Shown here in pieces: positions 1 to 7,472 of a stretch of 49,898 nt of DNA. The notes beneath the pieces are model-generated. The model was not told the origin of the DNA. It ran no database searches and worked only from the letters and a program-made list of their open reading frames with translations. Within the stretch, counting starts at the first letter, position 1, and the number at the start of each line of letters is the position of its first letter. The DNA comes from Megamonas sp. UBA1799 (GTDB lineage: Bacteria > Bacillota > Negativicutes > Selenomonadales > Selenomonadaceae): contig DCFR01000051.1 of NCBI GenBank assembly GCA_002319815.1, positions 1 through 49,898 of the forward strand, given 5' to 3'. The position numbers and the translations under genes were made by a program.

Positions 1-10
1 TTTGGAGTAA

Positions 11-58
11 CATGAGATTAGCACCTTCCTTTGTGTTTTGGTTTTTCGCTAATCTCAT
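11..58 (-). promoter_or_regulatory. Hairpin enclosing the ribosome-binding site of a gene cut by the left edge
   Basis: A perfect 11-bp inverted repeat lies at 12-22 and 48-58 with a 25-nt loop. Read on the minus strand, the loop ends in a good Shine-Dalgarno (AAAGGAAGG) and the second arm contains an ATG at 13-11, so only four codons of the possible gene lie in the window. A TATAAT (62-57, minus strand) overlaps the upstream arm; TTGACA at 90-85 is 22 nt away, too far for a standard -35. It could be a repressor operator, a translational switch hiding the start codon, or the subterminal hairpin of a mobile element. The downstream gene cannot be identified. Confidence 0.45.
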
Positions 59-109
59 TATACTAAGGATTGGTGCTATTTTATTGTCAATATGGCAACA
101 AAACAGCCG

Positions 110-427
110 TTACATTAGATTTTTAAAGGATTTGTCTCGCTTTTGCAGGTGGGAAAGTTGAGTAAATAAAAGTTTTTCCTGCAAAATCGACTTCGCGTGC
201 AGCAGTGCAAGGCGCCGGCATAAATAGTCGAGCTGCCAGAGGCAGTGTTCTTTTTTAGCGGCGGCGAATAGTAGGTCGGGTTGGGCCAGACTGCTTTCAG
301 CCGGTCCGCGGCTCAAGGCTTCATAGGCAAATGTTTCTCCGGTGGTCAGGTCGATAATGGGCTGATATACCGGTGTAATCCGCTGTTCATTCAGAATTCG
401 CTGCAGTTCTGATGCTTCTGGTGACAT
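110..427 (-). pseudogene. Truncated EAL-domain (c-di-GMP phosphodiesterase-like) gene
   Basis: The 105-residue product starts at a proper ATG behind AAAGGATG and matches the beginning of an EAL domain: a YQPI segment near residue 20, then EALSRG near 36-41, which carries the Glu and Leu of the signature. A full EAL domain has about 240 residues. Here the reading stops soon after the first third, before the NxNxS, DDFG and lysine motifs needed for metal binding and catalysis. No continuation is visible between the stop and the left edge. It therefore cannot be an active phosphodiesterase and is probably a remnant, although a short EAL-like binding protein cannot be excluded. The break may reflect a deletion or an insertion, since the next 100 nt contain an unrelated hairpin and promoter-like sequence. 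Confidence 0.7.
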
Positions 428-670
428 ACGTTCATCCTTTCTGCTAATGCCGGCTGTTCTTAGCGCCTGCTGTCAAAGAAAAATTGCTGGTCTCGTTGGG
501 TTCAGTTTAAAACAGTCAGGCCATAACCGTGTTACCATTGTGTTAAAATAAGGTTGCTTTTTAGTTAAGAGCTTGAGAAAAAATTATCGATTTTTTCGGC
601 GGGAAAACGTCAGCAGCTGGTTTTGTGCTCAATAAACAAATTCTTTCCGGCAAATTGTGCTGCGCTTTGA

Positions 671-699
671 TTGACACTGCGTTTTGGCCATGTTAAGAT
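671..699 (+). promoter_or_regulatory. Sigma-A type promoter for the amino acid ABC transporter operon
   Basis: TTGACA at 671-676 and TAAGAT at 694-699 are separated by exactly 17 bp, giving a start near 706. This is a near-consensus housekeeping promoter, about 100 bp before the first gene. The rest of 428-670 is AT-rich and shows no gene. Confidence 0.75.
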
Positions 700-730
700 A
701 ACGGTAGCACTAGAAAATACACATGTGAGT

Positions 731-772
731 AAAGGCGCTCATACCTATTTACAGGTATGAACGCCTTTTGCG
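731..772 (+). terminator. Leader terminator or attenuator ahead of the ABC transporter
   Basis: Arms 731-746 and 753-768 pair over 16 positions with a single mismatch and a 6-nt loop; the right arm ends in CCTTTT. It lies between the promoter at 671-699 and the first coding sequence at 809, so transcripts from that promoter must read through it. This suggests attenuation, or a short leader RNA of roughly 65 nt. The roughly 25 nt before the stem are too short for a known riboswitch aptamer. The U-tract is short, so termination may be partial. Confidence 0.6.
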
Positions 773-808
773 TTTCTCGTTTGATTTTTGTATATAGGAG
801 GGGCGGCT

Positions 809-1537
809 ATGTTTAATATATTTAATTTGCAAAAGAATTATGGAACCATTGAGGTTTTAAAAAATATTACCATGCGTATTGACGATGGAGAAGTGGTTAC
901 CATCATCGGGCCGTCCGGTTCCGGCAAAAGTACTTTTTTACGCTGCCTGAACCTGCTGGAAGTTGCTACGGCTGGCCGTATTTTTTATAATGGGACTTTG
1001 CTGGACCAGGAACTGGATAGTAAACGCCTGCGCCGGGAGGTAGGCATGGTTTTTCAGAAATTCAATTTATTTCCGATGTTTACGGTATTGAAAAATGTGA
1101 TGTATGCTCCGATGCATGTGAATAAACTTCCGCGCCGGGAAGCCGAGACGCTGGCGTATGAGCTGCTCGCAAAGGTCGGGCTTACCGACCGGGCGGGGAT
1201 GTATCCTTCCCAGTTGTCCGGCGGGCAGCAGCAGCGCGTTGCCATAGCCCGGGCGCTGGCGATGCAGCCGAAGATGCTGCTGTTTGACGAACCGACTTCT
1301 GCGCTGGACCCGGAACTGGTGGGGGAGGTATTGCAGGTGATGAAGAAACTGCGGCAGGACGGTATGACGATGGCGATCGTAACCCATGAAATGGGATTTG
1401 CCAAGGATGTTTCCGATCATGTAGTGTTCATGGATAAAGGCTATGTCGTAGAGGAAGGTCAGCCGCAGCAGATTTTTAACCAGCCGAAAGAAGAGCGCAC
1501 ACAGCAATTCCTGAATCGGATTTTATTGGGGGTATAA
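809..1537 (+). CDS. glnQ: Polar amino acid ABC transporter, ATP-binding protein (GlnQ/HisP type)
   Basis: This cytoplasmic ATPase powers import of a polar amino acid together with the next two genes. From the ATG at 809, which follows AGGAGGGG at good spacing, the protein has 242 residues, the normal family length. It shows Walker A GPSGSGKST near residue 34-42, the Q-loop in VFQKFNLFP, the ABC signature LSGGQQQR near 135-142, Walker B LLFDEPTSALD and the switch His in VTHEMGFA. An in-frame TTG 21 nt upstream lacks a ribosome-binding site. The permease gene follows after only 4 nt, so the three genes form one operon. The symbol names the family only; the substrate is unknown. It could be GABA or a glutamate-related compound, judging from the aminotransferase genes nearby, but that is inference. 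Confidence 0.93.
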   Translation: MFNIFNLQKNYGTIEVLKNITMRIDDGEVVTIIGPSGSGKSTFLRCLNLLEVATAGRIFYNGTLLDQELDSKRLRREVGMVFQKFNLFPMFTVLKNVMYAPMHVNKLPRREAETLAYELLAKVGLTDRAGMYPSQLSGGQQQRVAIARALAMQPKMLLFDEPTSALDPELVGEVLQVMKKLRQDGMTMAIVTHEMGFAKDVSDHVVFMDKGYVVEEGQPQQIFNQPKEERTQQFLNRILLGV

Positions 1538-1541
1538 CATT

Positions 1542-2258
1542 ATGAACACAACTTTGGCGTCCTTGCATTTTGCCCAAGCCGCCGAGTATCTGGTGCCTTC
1601 TCTGGTCCATGGCGCCGGTTTGGTACTGCAGACAACGTTGGCCGGTTTTTTTCTGGCAACGCTGGCCGGCGTTTTGATTGCGGTGGGCCGGCTCTTCGCT
1701 TGGCGGCCTTTTCGGGTGATGCTCTACGGTTTTTTGGAAATCATTCGCGGGACGCCGCTGCTGGTCCAGCTGGTTTATATTTATTACGTCGTGCCGCTGC
1801 TGCTCAATCTTTTGGCCGGCATGTTCGGCTATAAGACGGATGTGCAGATTTCGCCGATGGCCGCCGGTATTGCCGGATTAGCAATTAATTATGGCTGCTA
1901 TATGTCGGAGGTGATTCGCGGCGGCATTTTATCCATTGACCGGGGACAGACGGAAGCCTCGCTTTGTCTGGGGTTTGGCCGGTTTGAGACGTTGGTGCGC
2001 ATCATTCTGCCGCAGGCTTTTAAGAGTATTGTTCCCGCCCTGGGCAATTACCTGGTGATGATGATTAAGGATACGTCGCTGCTGGCGTATGTAGCGGTTA
2101 ATGAACTGCTGCTGCGCACACAGACGTTTGCTTCACAGACTTTTTTTACGATTGAGGCATATACGTATCTGGCGCTGGCCTATCTTATTTTAAGCGTACC
2201 CCTTTCGCATTGCGTAAAACTGGTGGAGTATAAATTGTCAAATAGTGAAAGACAATGA
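1542..2258 (+). CDS. Polar amino acid ABC transporter, permease (HisM/GlnP family)
   Basis: A 238-residue inner-membrane permease with about five hydrophobic helices. The family's EAA loop, which docks the ATPase, is visible as EASLCLGFGRFETLVRIILP near residues 145-165. The segment EIIRGTPLLVQLVYIYY near 65-82 is typical of the His/Glu/Gln permease family. Only one permease gene is present, so the channel is probably a homodimer. It follows the ATPase gene by 4 nt, and its stop overlaps a possible early start of the binding protein, consistent with translational coupling. The family call is secure; the substrate is not readable from sequence. Confidence 0.92.
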   Translation: MNTTLASLHFAQAAEYLVPSLVHGAGLVLQTTLAGFFLATLAGVLIAVGRLFAWRPFRVMLYGFLEIIRGTPLLVQLVYIYYVVPLLLNLLAGMFGYKTDVQISPMAAGIAGLAINYGCYMSEVIRGGILSIDRGQTEASLCLGFGRFETLVRIILPQAFKSIVPALGNYLVMMIKDTSLLAYVAVNELLLRTQTFASQTFFTIEAYTYLALAYLILSVPLSHCVKLVEYKLSNSERQ

Positions 2259-2275
2259 AAAAAGAGAGGCAGATT

Positions 2276-3184
2276 ATGATGACGATTACAAATTTTTGCA
2301 AAAAAAGAGCACTTTTTTCCTTGTTGCTGCTGGCTTGTTTCTGGCTGCTCGCGGGCTGCGGAGCGGAGCCCGCGAGCCCATCTTCCGGCAGCGGCGCGGC
2401 GGTATCCGGCGGCGATAAGGCCCAGACGCTGGCGAAGGCCAGGGAAAAAGGCGTTTTGATGGTCGCTTCCTCGAATGACGCTCCGTTTGCCTATATTGAT
2501 ACCAAGAGCAATGCTTTTTCCGGCGTTGATGCGGATATTATCAAAGAAATTGCCAAACGGCTGGGGATTCCCAAGGTCGAGATGAAGCAGGTTCCCTTTG
2601 AAAATTTGCTCATTGAACTCAATAAGGGAACCGTTGATATGGTAACGGATGCTGTTTATATCAAACCGGAACGGCTGGAAAAAGCCTATTTTACGAATAT
2701 CTGGTATAAGGAAGGCGAAGCGGTTGTTGTCAAACAGGACTCGCCTATTCAAAGCAAGGCCGATCTGCAGGGAAAAGTGATCGGGGCGCAGAAAGGGGTT
2801 GCGTTCCTGGAAACGGCGCAGAAATGGCAGCAGGCCGGCAAGGTAACTGATGTAAAAGTGTTCAATAATCAGGCGGAATTGATGATGGCGGTTCATACCG
2901 GTAAAATTGACGCCTGTATCACGGACGGCATTGTAGCTGCTTATACAATCAAACAAAATGCCTCTCTGGAGCTTCGTATTCTCAGTCCTTATGAGGCGGA
3001 AGCATCAGGAAAAATCGGAGCGGCGATCCGCTTTGAGGATAAGGAATTGCTGGATGCCGTAAATGCAGAACTCGAGAAAATGCGTGCGGATGGGACGTTG
3101 AAAGGCATTTTAGAAAAGTATGGTTTAAATGAAGATTTCATGGTCTTGCAGGCGGATGCCGCGGCAACAAAAAATATAAAATAA
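2276..3184 (+). CDS. Amino acid ABC transporter substrate-binding lipoprotein (SBP family 3)
   Basis: Extracytoplasmic binding protein that delivers the amino acid to the permease. The N-terminus has Lys/Arg, a hydrophobic stretch and the lipobox LLAGC, giving a lipidated Cys at about residue 28. A Ser/Gly-rich linker follows, then a bilobed family 3 domain (REKGVLMVASSNDAPFAYID start, DADIIKEIAKRLG, LNKGTVDMV, KIDACITDG and a C-terminal LKGILEKYGL). The ATG at 2276 has AGAGAGG at 7 nt; the ATG at 2255, overlapping the permease stop, has none, so 2276 was chosen (2279 is also possible). The length of about 302 residues is typical. It is the last gene before a strong terminator. Confidence 0.9.
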   Translation: MMTITNFCKKRALFSLLLLACFWLLAGCGAEPASPSSGSGAAVSGGDKAQTLAKAREKGVLMVASSNDAPFAYIDTKSNAFSGVDADIIKEIAKRLGIPKVEMKQVPFENLLIELNKGTVDMVTDAVYIKPERLEKAYFTNIWYKEGEAVVVKQDSPIQSKADLQGKVIGAQKGVAFLETAQKWQQAGKVTDVKVFNNQAELMMAVHTGKIDACITDGIVAAYTIKQNASLELRILSPYEAEASGKIGAAIRFEDKELLDAVNAELEKMRADGTLKGILEKYGLNEDFMVLQADAAATKNIK

Positions 3185-3188
3185 AATG

Positions 3189-3245
3189 AAAAACAGGGAT
3201 GGTTTCCCTTGCAGGCAGGCCTGTGGTGGAAACATCCCTGTTTTT
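3189..3245. terminator. Bidirectional terminator between the ABC operon and the pucR-like gene
   Basis: Long arms at 3189-3207 and 3228-3245 pair nearly perfectly. They begin with an A-run and end with a T-run, so the hairpin can stop transcription from both sides. The flanking genes are convergent. Confidence 0.85.
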
Positions 3246-3253
3246 GTTTTGTT

Positions 3254-4426
3254 TTATTGGCGAGCAATCTGCAGGTAGTCGGCAATATAGAAGGCCAGCA
3301 TAAATTCAAAACGAACGGCGGCGTCGTCAAGATTGCAGTGCAGCAGCTCCCGGATTTTTCCCATGCGATAATTGATAGTATTGCGATGCGTAAAGGCGGC
3401 TTGGGCCGTATCCTGCAGACTGTTGCCGCAGAATAGATAAAGCCGCAGCGTTGCCGCAAGCTGGGTATGATGTTTTTCGTCATAGTCGAGTAAAATCTGC
3501 AGGCGTTCCTGCTGCATCTTTTGCAGCAGAGACCGGTTGTGCGCGGCAAAAAGCAAACGGTAAATACCCAACGCATCGAAGGAAAGCAGCGGTTTTTGCT
3601 GCAGCCGGGCGACGGCGGCCGCTACGCAGGCTTCTTGCCAGGCAGTCGCTATGTGCAGGGCATTTTCCTGGAGGGAACTGATCCCGCAGACGGGAGGATT
3701 TTTAGAATTCTGACGAAGAAAAAGCGTGGCCAGATCCATAGCTGTTTGTTGCTGTATCTCTTTCGCTGCCGTGAAAAGCAAGAGCAGTAAGCGTTCCTGC
3801 TGCCAAAAAACGCGATAGGGTAAATGGAGGCGGTTTAAAATAGTTTTGCTGTACAGTAGAAAATGCGTCCGATTTTCCTCCGGCAGCGGCGTGACAGCCG
3901 GTTCCAGAACACAGAGATGAAAGGCGTGCTCTCCCAATCCTTGCAACACCAAGCCCTGCTGCATGGCAGGCGCTTTGGCGCTATCAAGCAGCGCTTCCTG
4001 TAACTGTAAGTGCAGGCTGGTTTCGTTTTGTTGGGAGCTGAACAACCGGTTGTAGTAATCCTGCATAATATCGGCCAGATGAATTCGCCAGGGCATCGTA
4101 AACAAGGGGAAACTGTGCTTTTCGCACAGGCTGCGTATCGTGGGGGTAATATCCTCTTCCTGAATGTATTTTCCGGTATTGATAATGAGCCCGCAGGCGT
4201 CTCTTTCAATCAGCGCCAGAATGAAGTTTTTCAGCCAATCCGGATGTTGGGCGCAGAGTCCGGTGGTAATAATGAGTTCGGCGCCGCGCAAAAAATCCGT
4301 GGTTTCGCTGTCTTCACAGAATTGCACCCAGATGATCTCGCGCAGCAGGCCCTGCTTTCCGGCAACCAGATTAAGCGCATAGGTTTCCGCAGTTTCGGCG
4401 AAAAGCTGTTTCAGCTGAATAGACAT
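3254..4426 (-). CDS. PucR family transcriptional regulator
   Basis: A 390-residue activator-type regulator of purine or amino acid catabolism. The N-terminal PucR ligand-sensing domain (about 1-125) is recognised by LREIIWVQFCED, FLRGAELIITTGL and ERDACGLIINTG. A degenerate GGDEF-like middle region follows. The C-terminal PucR helix-turn-helix (about 335-388) contains TLRLYLFCGNSLQDTAQAAF and HRNTINYRMGKI. The start at 4426 has GGGGAGGATTTT directly upstream; an in-frame ATG 45 nt earlier has no ribosome-binding site. It is transcribed divergently from the aminotransferase/dehydrogenase pair across a 307-bp region. PucR members commonly control their divergent neighbours, so this is probably the local regulator (inference). 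The ligand is unknown. Confidence 0.9.
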   Translation of the reverse strand: MSIQLKQLFAETAETYALNLVAGKQGLLREIIWVQFCEDSETTDFLRGAELIITTGLCAQHPDWLKNFILALIERDACGLIINTGKYIQEEDITPTIRSLCEKHSFPLFTMPWRIHLADIMQDYYNRLFSSQQNETSLHLQLQEALLDSAKAPAMQQGLVLQGLGEHAFHLCVLEPAVTPLPEENRTHFLLYSKTILNRLHLPYRVFWQQERLLLLLFTAAKEIQQQTAMDLATLFLRQNSKNPPVCGISSLQENALHIATAWQEACVAAAVARLQQKPLLSFDALGIYRLLFAAHNRSLLQKMQQERLQILLDYDEKHHTQLAATLRLYLFCGNSLQDTAQAAFTHRNTINYRMGKIRELLHCNLDDAAVRFEFMLAFYIADYLQIARQ

Positions 4427-4644
4427 AAAATCCTCCCCTTTGTTTATTGTATTGCTCCGAATGATCAACATGCGCGAATACGTTCGTCGCTATACGGCGA
4501 TACGCAAAAGCGATTAAGTCTTCATTTATCATAGCTTATTCATAGTTGTGCGTAAAGCACAAAAAAACCGGAAAAGGTTAGGTTGCGGTCACGTTGTTAT
4601 AACTGCCGGATTGCGTTACACTGAGGGCATGAAAACAAAAATGC

Positions 4645-4702
4645 GTTGTACGGCACAGCGGCCGCAGGCTCGGAGTTTTGAGCGCGGTGCTGGTTGTACA
4701 AC
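4645..4702. promoter_or_regulatory. Candidate operator sites in the pucR/gabT divergent region
   Basis: GTTGTACAAC at 4693-4702 is a perfect 10-bp palindrome, 16 bp before the ribosome-binding site of the aminotransferase gene. A half copy, GTTGTAC, lies at 4645-4651, 48 bp upstream on the same face of the helix to within a fraction of a turn. They sit in the 307-bp intergenic stretch (4427-4733) that must hold promoters for both genes. A binding role is inferred from position and symmetry only. Nothing else in this stretch could be assigned. Confidence 0.35.
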
Positions 4703-4733
4703 GTTTTGTTTTATCCAAAGGAGGATGTCGATC

Positions 4734-6098
4734 ATGCTGAGAGATGAATTACCAAAAATTATTACGAAAACCCTGCCGGGACCGAAGTCGGCGGCGGTTA
4801 TTAAAAGGCGGGAAGCAGCGACGCCGAGCGCAATACATTGCGGCTATCCGGTGGTTATGAAGCGGGCGGAAGGAGCCGTGATTGAGGATCTTGACGGCAA
4901 TCATTTTCTGGATTGGATCGGCGGGGTCGGCGTATTGAATATCGGCCATTGCCATCCGGAGGTTGTAGCGGCGGTAAAAGCGCAGGCGGATCAATATTTT
5001 CATGGGATGTTTAATGTAGTCACGCACGAAGGCTATGTGCAGCTGGCAGAAAAACTCAATGCAATTGCGCCGGTTCGCGGCGAACACCGGCGGACCTATT
5101 TTGCCAACAGCGGGGCGGAAGCGGATGAGAATGCGGTCAAACTGGCGAAGGCTTATACAAAACGGCCGAACATTATTGTTTTTTCCGGCGCTTTTCACGG
5201 CAGGACGCTTTTGACCATGTCCATGACGGCGAAAAAGGCTTATGCCAAGGGAATGGGACCATTTCCTGACGGCGTATATCGGGCGGAATTTCCTTACTTT
5301 TATCGTCGGCCGACCGGCATGCCGATGGAGTCGGCGACGGCTTATTATATTGAAAAGCTGCAGGAGGTTTTTGAGAATGCCGCGCCGGCGGATTCTGTAG
5401 CGGCGATTGTGGTGGAGCCGCTGCAGGGAGAAGGCGGTTTTATTCCCGCGCCTTTGGATTGGGTCCGGGCGGTGCGTCAGATTTGCGATGAACAGGGAAT
5501 CTTGTTGATTGCCGATGAAGTCCAATCGGGGTTTTGCCGGACCGGGCGCATGTTTGCTGCGAATTATTGGCAGGAAGCCGGCATCGAGCCGGATATTCTG
5601 GCGACGGCTAAATCAATTGCCGCCGGCGTTCCGCTCAGCGCGATCGTGGCGCGGGAGGAAATCACCGAGGCGGTTCCCCGCGGCGTGATTGGTGGCACCT
5701 TCGGAGGCAATGCGCTGGCTTGCGCCGCAGCGTTAAAAACGATTGAAATCATGGAACGAGATCATTTGGCGGAGCGCTCGGCCGAAATTGGTCAGATTGT
5801 GATGGCACATTACCGGCAATGGATGGCGCAGTATGCCTGTGTTGGTGATGTCCGCGGGCTCGGCGGTATGGTGGGCATTGAGTTTGTCAAGGATCGGCAA
5901 ACCAAGGAACCAGCTCCGGAATTTACGAATCAGCTGATTCAGAAAATGGCGCGGCAAGGGCTGCTTTGTGAGAGCGCGGGTATACATGGGAATGTCATAC
6001 GCTTTTTGGCGCCGCTGGTTATTCATGATGATCAATTGGCGGCAGGGCTGGCGATTTTTGAAAAAACACTGGCGCAGTGCAGCGGCGAACAGCAGTAA
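4734..6098 (+). CDS. gabT: Class III aminotransferase, probably 4-aminobutyrate aminotransferase
   Basis: A PLP-dependent enzyme of 454 residues that most likely moves the amino group of GABA (or a similar omega-amino acid) to 2-oxoglutarate, giving succinate semialdehyde. Visible landmarks are the glycine-rich NSGAEADENAVKLA near 125-138, the cofactor-ring motif GAFHGRT, the PLP-pyridine Asp in LLIADEVQSGF (Asp261) and the Schiff-base Lys in TAKSIAAG (Lys293). The ATG at 4734 has AAAGGAGG 8 nt upstream; the long upstream extension in the same frame has no start signal. The next gene, a 4-hydroxybutyrate dehydrogenase-like enzyme 26 nt downstream, would reduce the product, which favours GABA over ornithine or other substrates. 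The exact substrate remains inferred. Confidence 0.8.
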   Translation: MLRDELPKIITKTLPGPKSAAVIKRREAATPSAIHCGYPVVMKRAEGAVIEDLDGNHFLDWIGGVGVLNIGHCHPEVVAAVKAQADQYFHGMFNVVTHEGYVQLAEKLNAIAPVRGEHRRTYFANSGAEADENAVKLAKAYTKRPNIIVFSGAFHGRTLLTMSMTAKKAYAKGMGPFPDGVYRAEFPYFYRRPTGMPMESATAYYIEKLQEVFENAAPADSVAAIVVEPLQGEGGFIPAPLDWVRAVRQICDEQGILLIADEVQSGFCRTGRMFAANYWQEAGIEPDILATAKSIAAGVPLSAIVAREEITEAVPRGVIGGTFGGNALACAAALKTIEIMERDHLAERSAEIGQIVMAHYRQWMAQYACVGDVRGLGGMVGIEFVKDRQTKEPAPEFTNQLIQKMARQGLLCESAGIHGNVIRFLAPLVIHDDQLAAGLAIFEKTLAQCSGEQQ

Positions 6099-6124
6099 AA
6101 ACTATGAGACCGGAGGAAAATATT

Positions 6125-7240
6125 ATGACCACCTTTGCCATTCATCCTAAAATTGTTTGTATGTCATCGGCAGCTGATTTTTGCCGCAGCTATAAAATTG
6201 GCGCCGGGGATCTGGTTTTTGTCAGCCAGCGCACCCGGCAAGGGGCTTTTGCTGGTTTGCTGGATGAGGCTTTGGTTGTCGATTACCGGCAGTTTGGCCC
6301 CGGCGAACCGACGGATGTCATGGCGGAAAGCATGTGGGCGTCACTGCAAGGCCGGACTTTTCAGCGAGTAGTGGCCATTGGCGGGGGAACCATTCTGGAT
6401 GTCGCTAAATTATTTGCGCTTCGGCGCATGGTTCCAATTGCTGCTTTGTTTTTTGGCACTTTACCGGCGGAAAAAGCGTATCCTTTGCTCTTGGTGCCTA
6501 CGACCTGCGGCACGGGCAGCGAAGTGACAAATATATCCATCCTTGAATTGACGAAAGAAGGAACCAAGCTTGGGTTGGCGCAGGATGCTCTTTATGCCGA
6601 CGAGGCGGTGCTGATTCCGGAACTGTTGCAGGGAATGCCCGATCAAGTGTTTGCCGCCAGTTCCATTGATGCGCTGATTCATGCGATGGAGTCCTATACT
6701 TCGCCCAAAGCCAATGCTTTTACCCGGATGTTTTCCCTGCAGGCGATGGATCTGATTTTGTCGGGCTACCAACGAATGGCCGCGGAAGGAGCGGCCGTCC
6801 GGGAGGCTTTGCTGTCAGATTTTTTGCGTGCCAGTACGCTGGCCGGAATTGCTTTTGGCAATGCCGGCTGCGCTGCGGTTCATGCGATGAGTTATCCGCT
6901 GGGGGCTGCCTGCCATGTGGCGCATGGTGAGGCCAACTACGTGCTGCTGACCGCTGTGTACAAGGCGTATCAAGAGCGGCGGTATGACGGCAGCTTGCGG
7001 GCATTGTGCGTGCATCTGGCACAGGTACTGGATCGTGACGAAGCGGATGTTTTTCAACGGCTGGAAACGCTGCTGACCGTTATTTTACCTAAAAAAAGGA
7101 TGCGGGAGTATGGGGTCAAAGCGTCCGATATAGACGAGTATGTGCAGATGGTCATAACGACGCAGACGCGTCTGATGAGCAATAATTATACGGTATTGGA
7201 TGCTGCCGCGATCAAAGCTGTTTATCAAAGCGTTTTTTAA
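6125..7240 (+). CDS. 4hbD: Iron-containing alcohol dehydrogenase, likely NAD-dependent 4-hydroxybutyrate dehydrogenase
   Basis: A 371-residue group III (iron-activated) alcohol dehydrogenase. The nucleotide loop is IGGGTILDVAK near residues 85-95 and the PTTCGTGSE motif is at 125-133. The four predicted metal ligands are Asp182, His186, His253 and His267, with the +4 and +14 spacings of the family. The short N-terminus and general form resemble 4-hydroxybutyrate dehydrogenases of Clostridium kluyveri and related anaerobes, which interconvert succinate semialdehyde and 4-hydroxybutyrate. The ATG at 6125 follows CGGAGG; it is 26 nt behind the aminotransferase gene, so the two are co-transcribed. 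The CoA transferase and 4-hydroxybutyryl-CoA dehydratase needed to complete GABA fermentation are not in the window. Substrate assignment depends on context. Confidence 0.75.
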   Translation: MTTFAIHPKIVCMSSAADFCRSYKIGAGDLVFVSQRTRQGAFAGLLDEALVVDYRQFGPGEPTDVMAESMWASLQGRTFQRVVAIGGGTILDVAKLFALRRMVPIAALFFGTLPAEKAYPLLLVPTTCGTGSEVTNISILELTKEGTKLGLAQDALYADEAVLIPELLQGMPDQVFAASSIDALIHAMESYTSPKANAFTRMFSLQAMDLILSGYQRMAAEGAAVREALLSDFLRASTLAGIAFGNAGCAAVHAMSYPLGAACHVAHGEANYVLLTAVYKAYQERRYDGSLRALCVHLAQVLDRDEADVFQRLETLLTVILPKKRMREYGVKASDIDEYVQMVITTQTRLMSNNYTVLDAAAIKAVYQSVF

Positions 7241-7255
7241 AAGTGGCAGGACTGC

Positions 7256-7307
7256 AGCAGAATTGTTTTAGGCCTTGAAGAGGCTGTTGACAATTCTGCT
7301 TTTTTTG
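7256..7307 (+). terminator. Rho-independent terminator of the gabT-4hbD operon
   Basis: An 11-bp perfect stem (7256-7266 with 7290-7300) is followed by seven T residues at 7301-7307. Confidence 0.9.
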
Positions 7308-7394
7308 CGCGGCTGCTGCTCAGCATGATTCTTGAGAAGGCGGCGAGGGTTCTTTTTGGCAGCTTGTTTAATCGGTCCGCCTTCCGGATTGCGA

Positions 7395-7458
7395 TTGACT
7401 TTTGGCTTTGCAGTTACTATACTATTGCTAGAACATGTTTTAGAACGTGTTCTAGCAA
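7395..7458 (+). promoter_or_regulatory. Promoter and palindromic operator of the first tetR
   Basis: TTGACT at 7395-7400 and TATACT at 7418-7423 have 17-bp spacing. Immediately downstream is a perfect inverted repeat, TTGCTAGAACA at 7425-7435 and TGTTCTAGCAA at 7448-7458, with a 12-bp centre. It covers the expected transcription start and lies just before the tetR ribosome-binding site, the classic arrangement for autorepression by a TetR dimer. Confidence 0.8.
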
Positions 7459-7472
7459 TGGGAGGAATGGAC

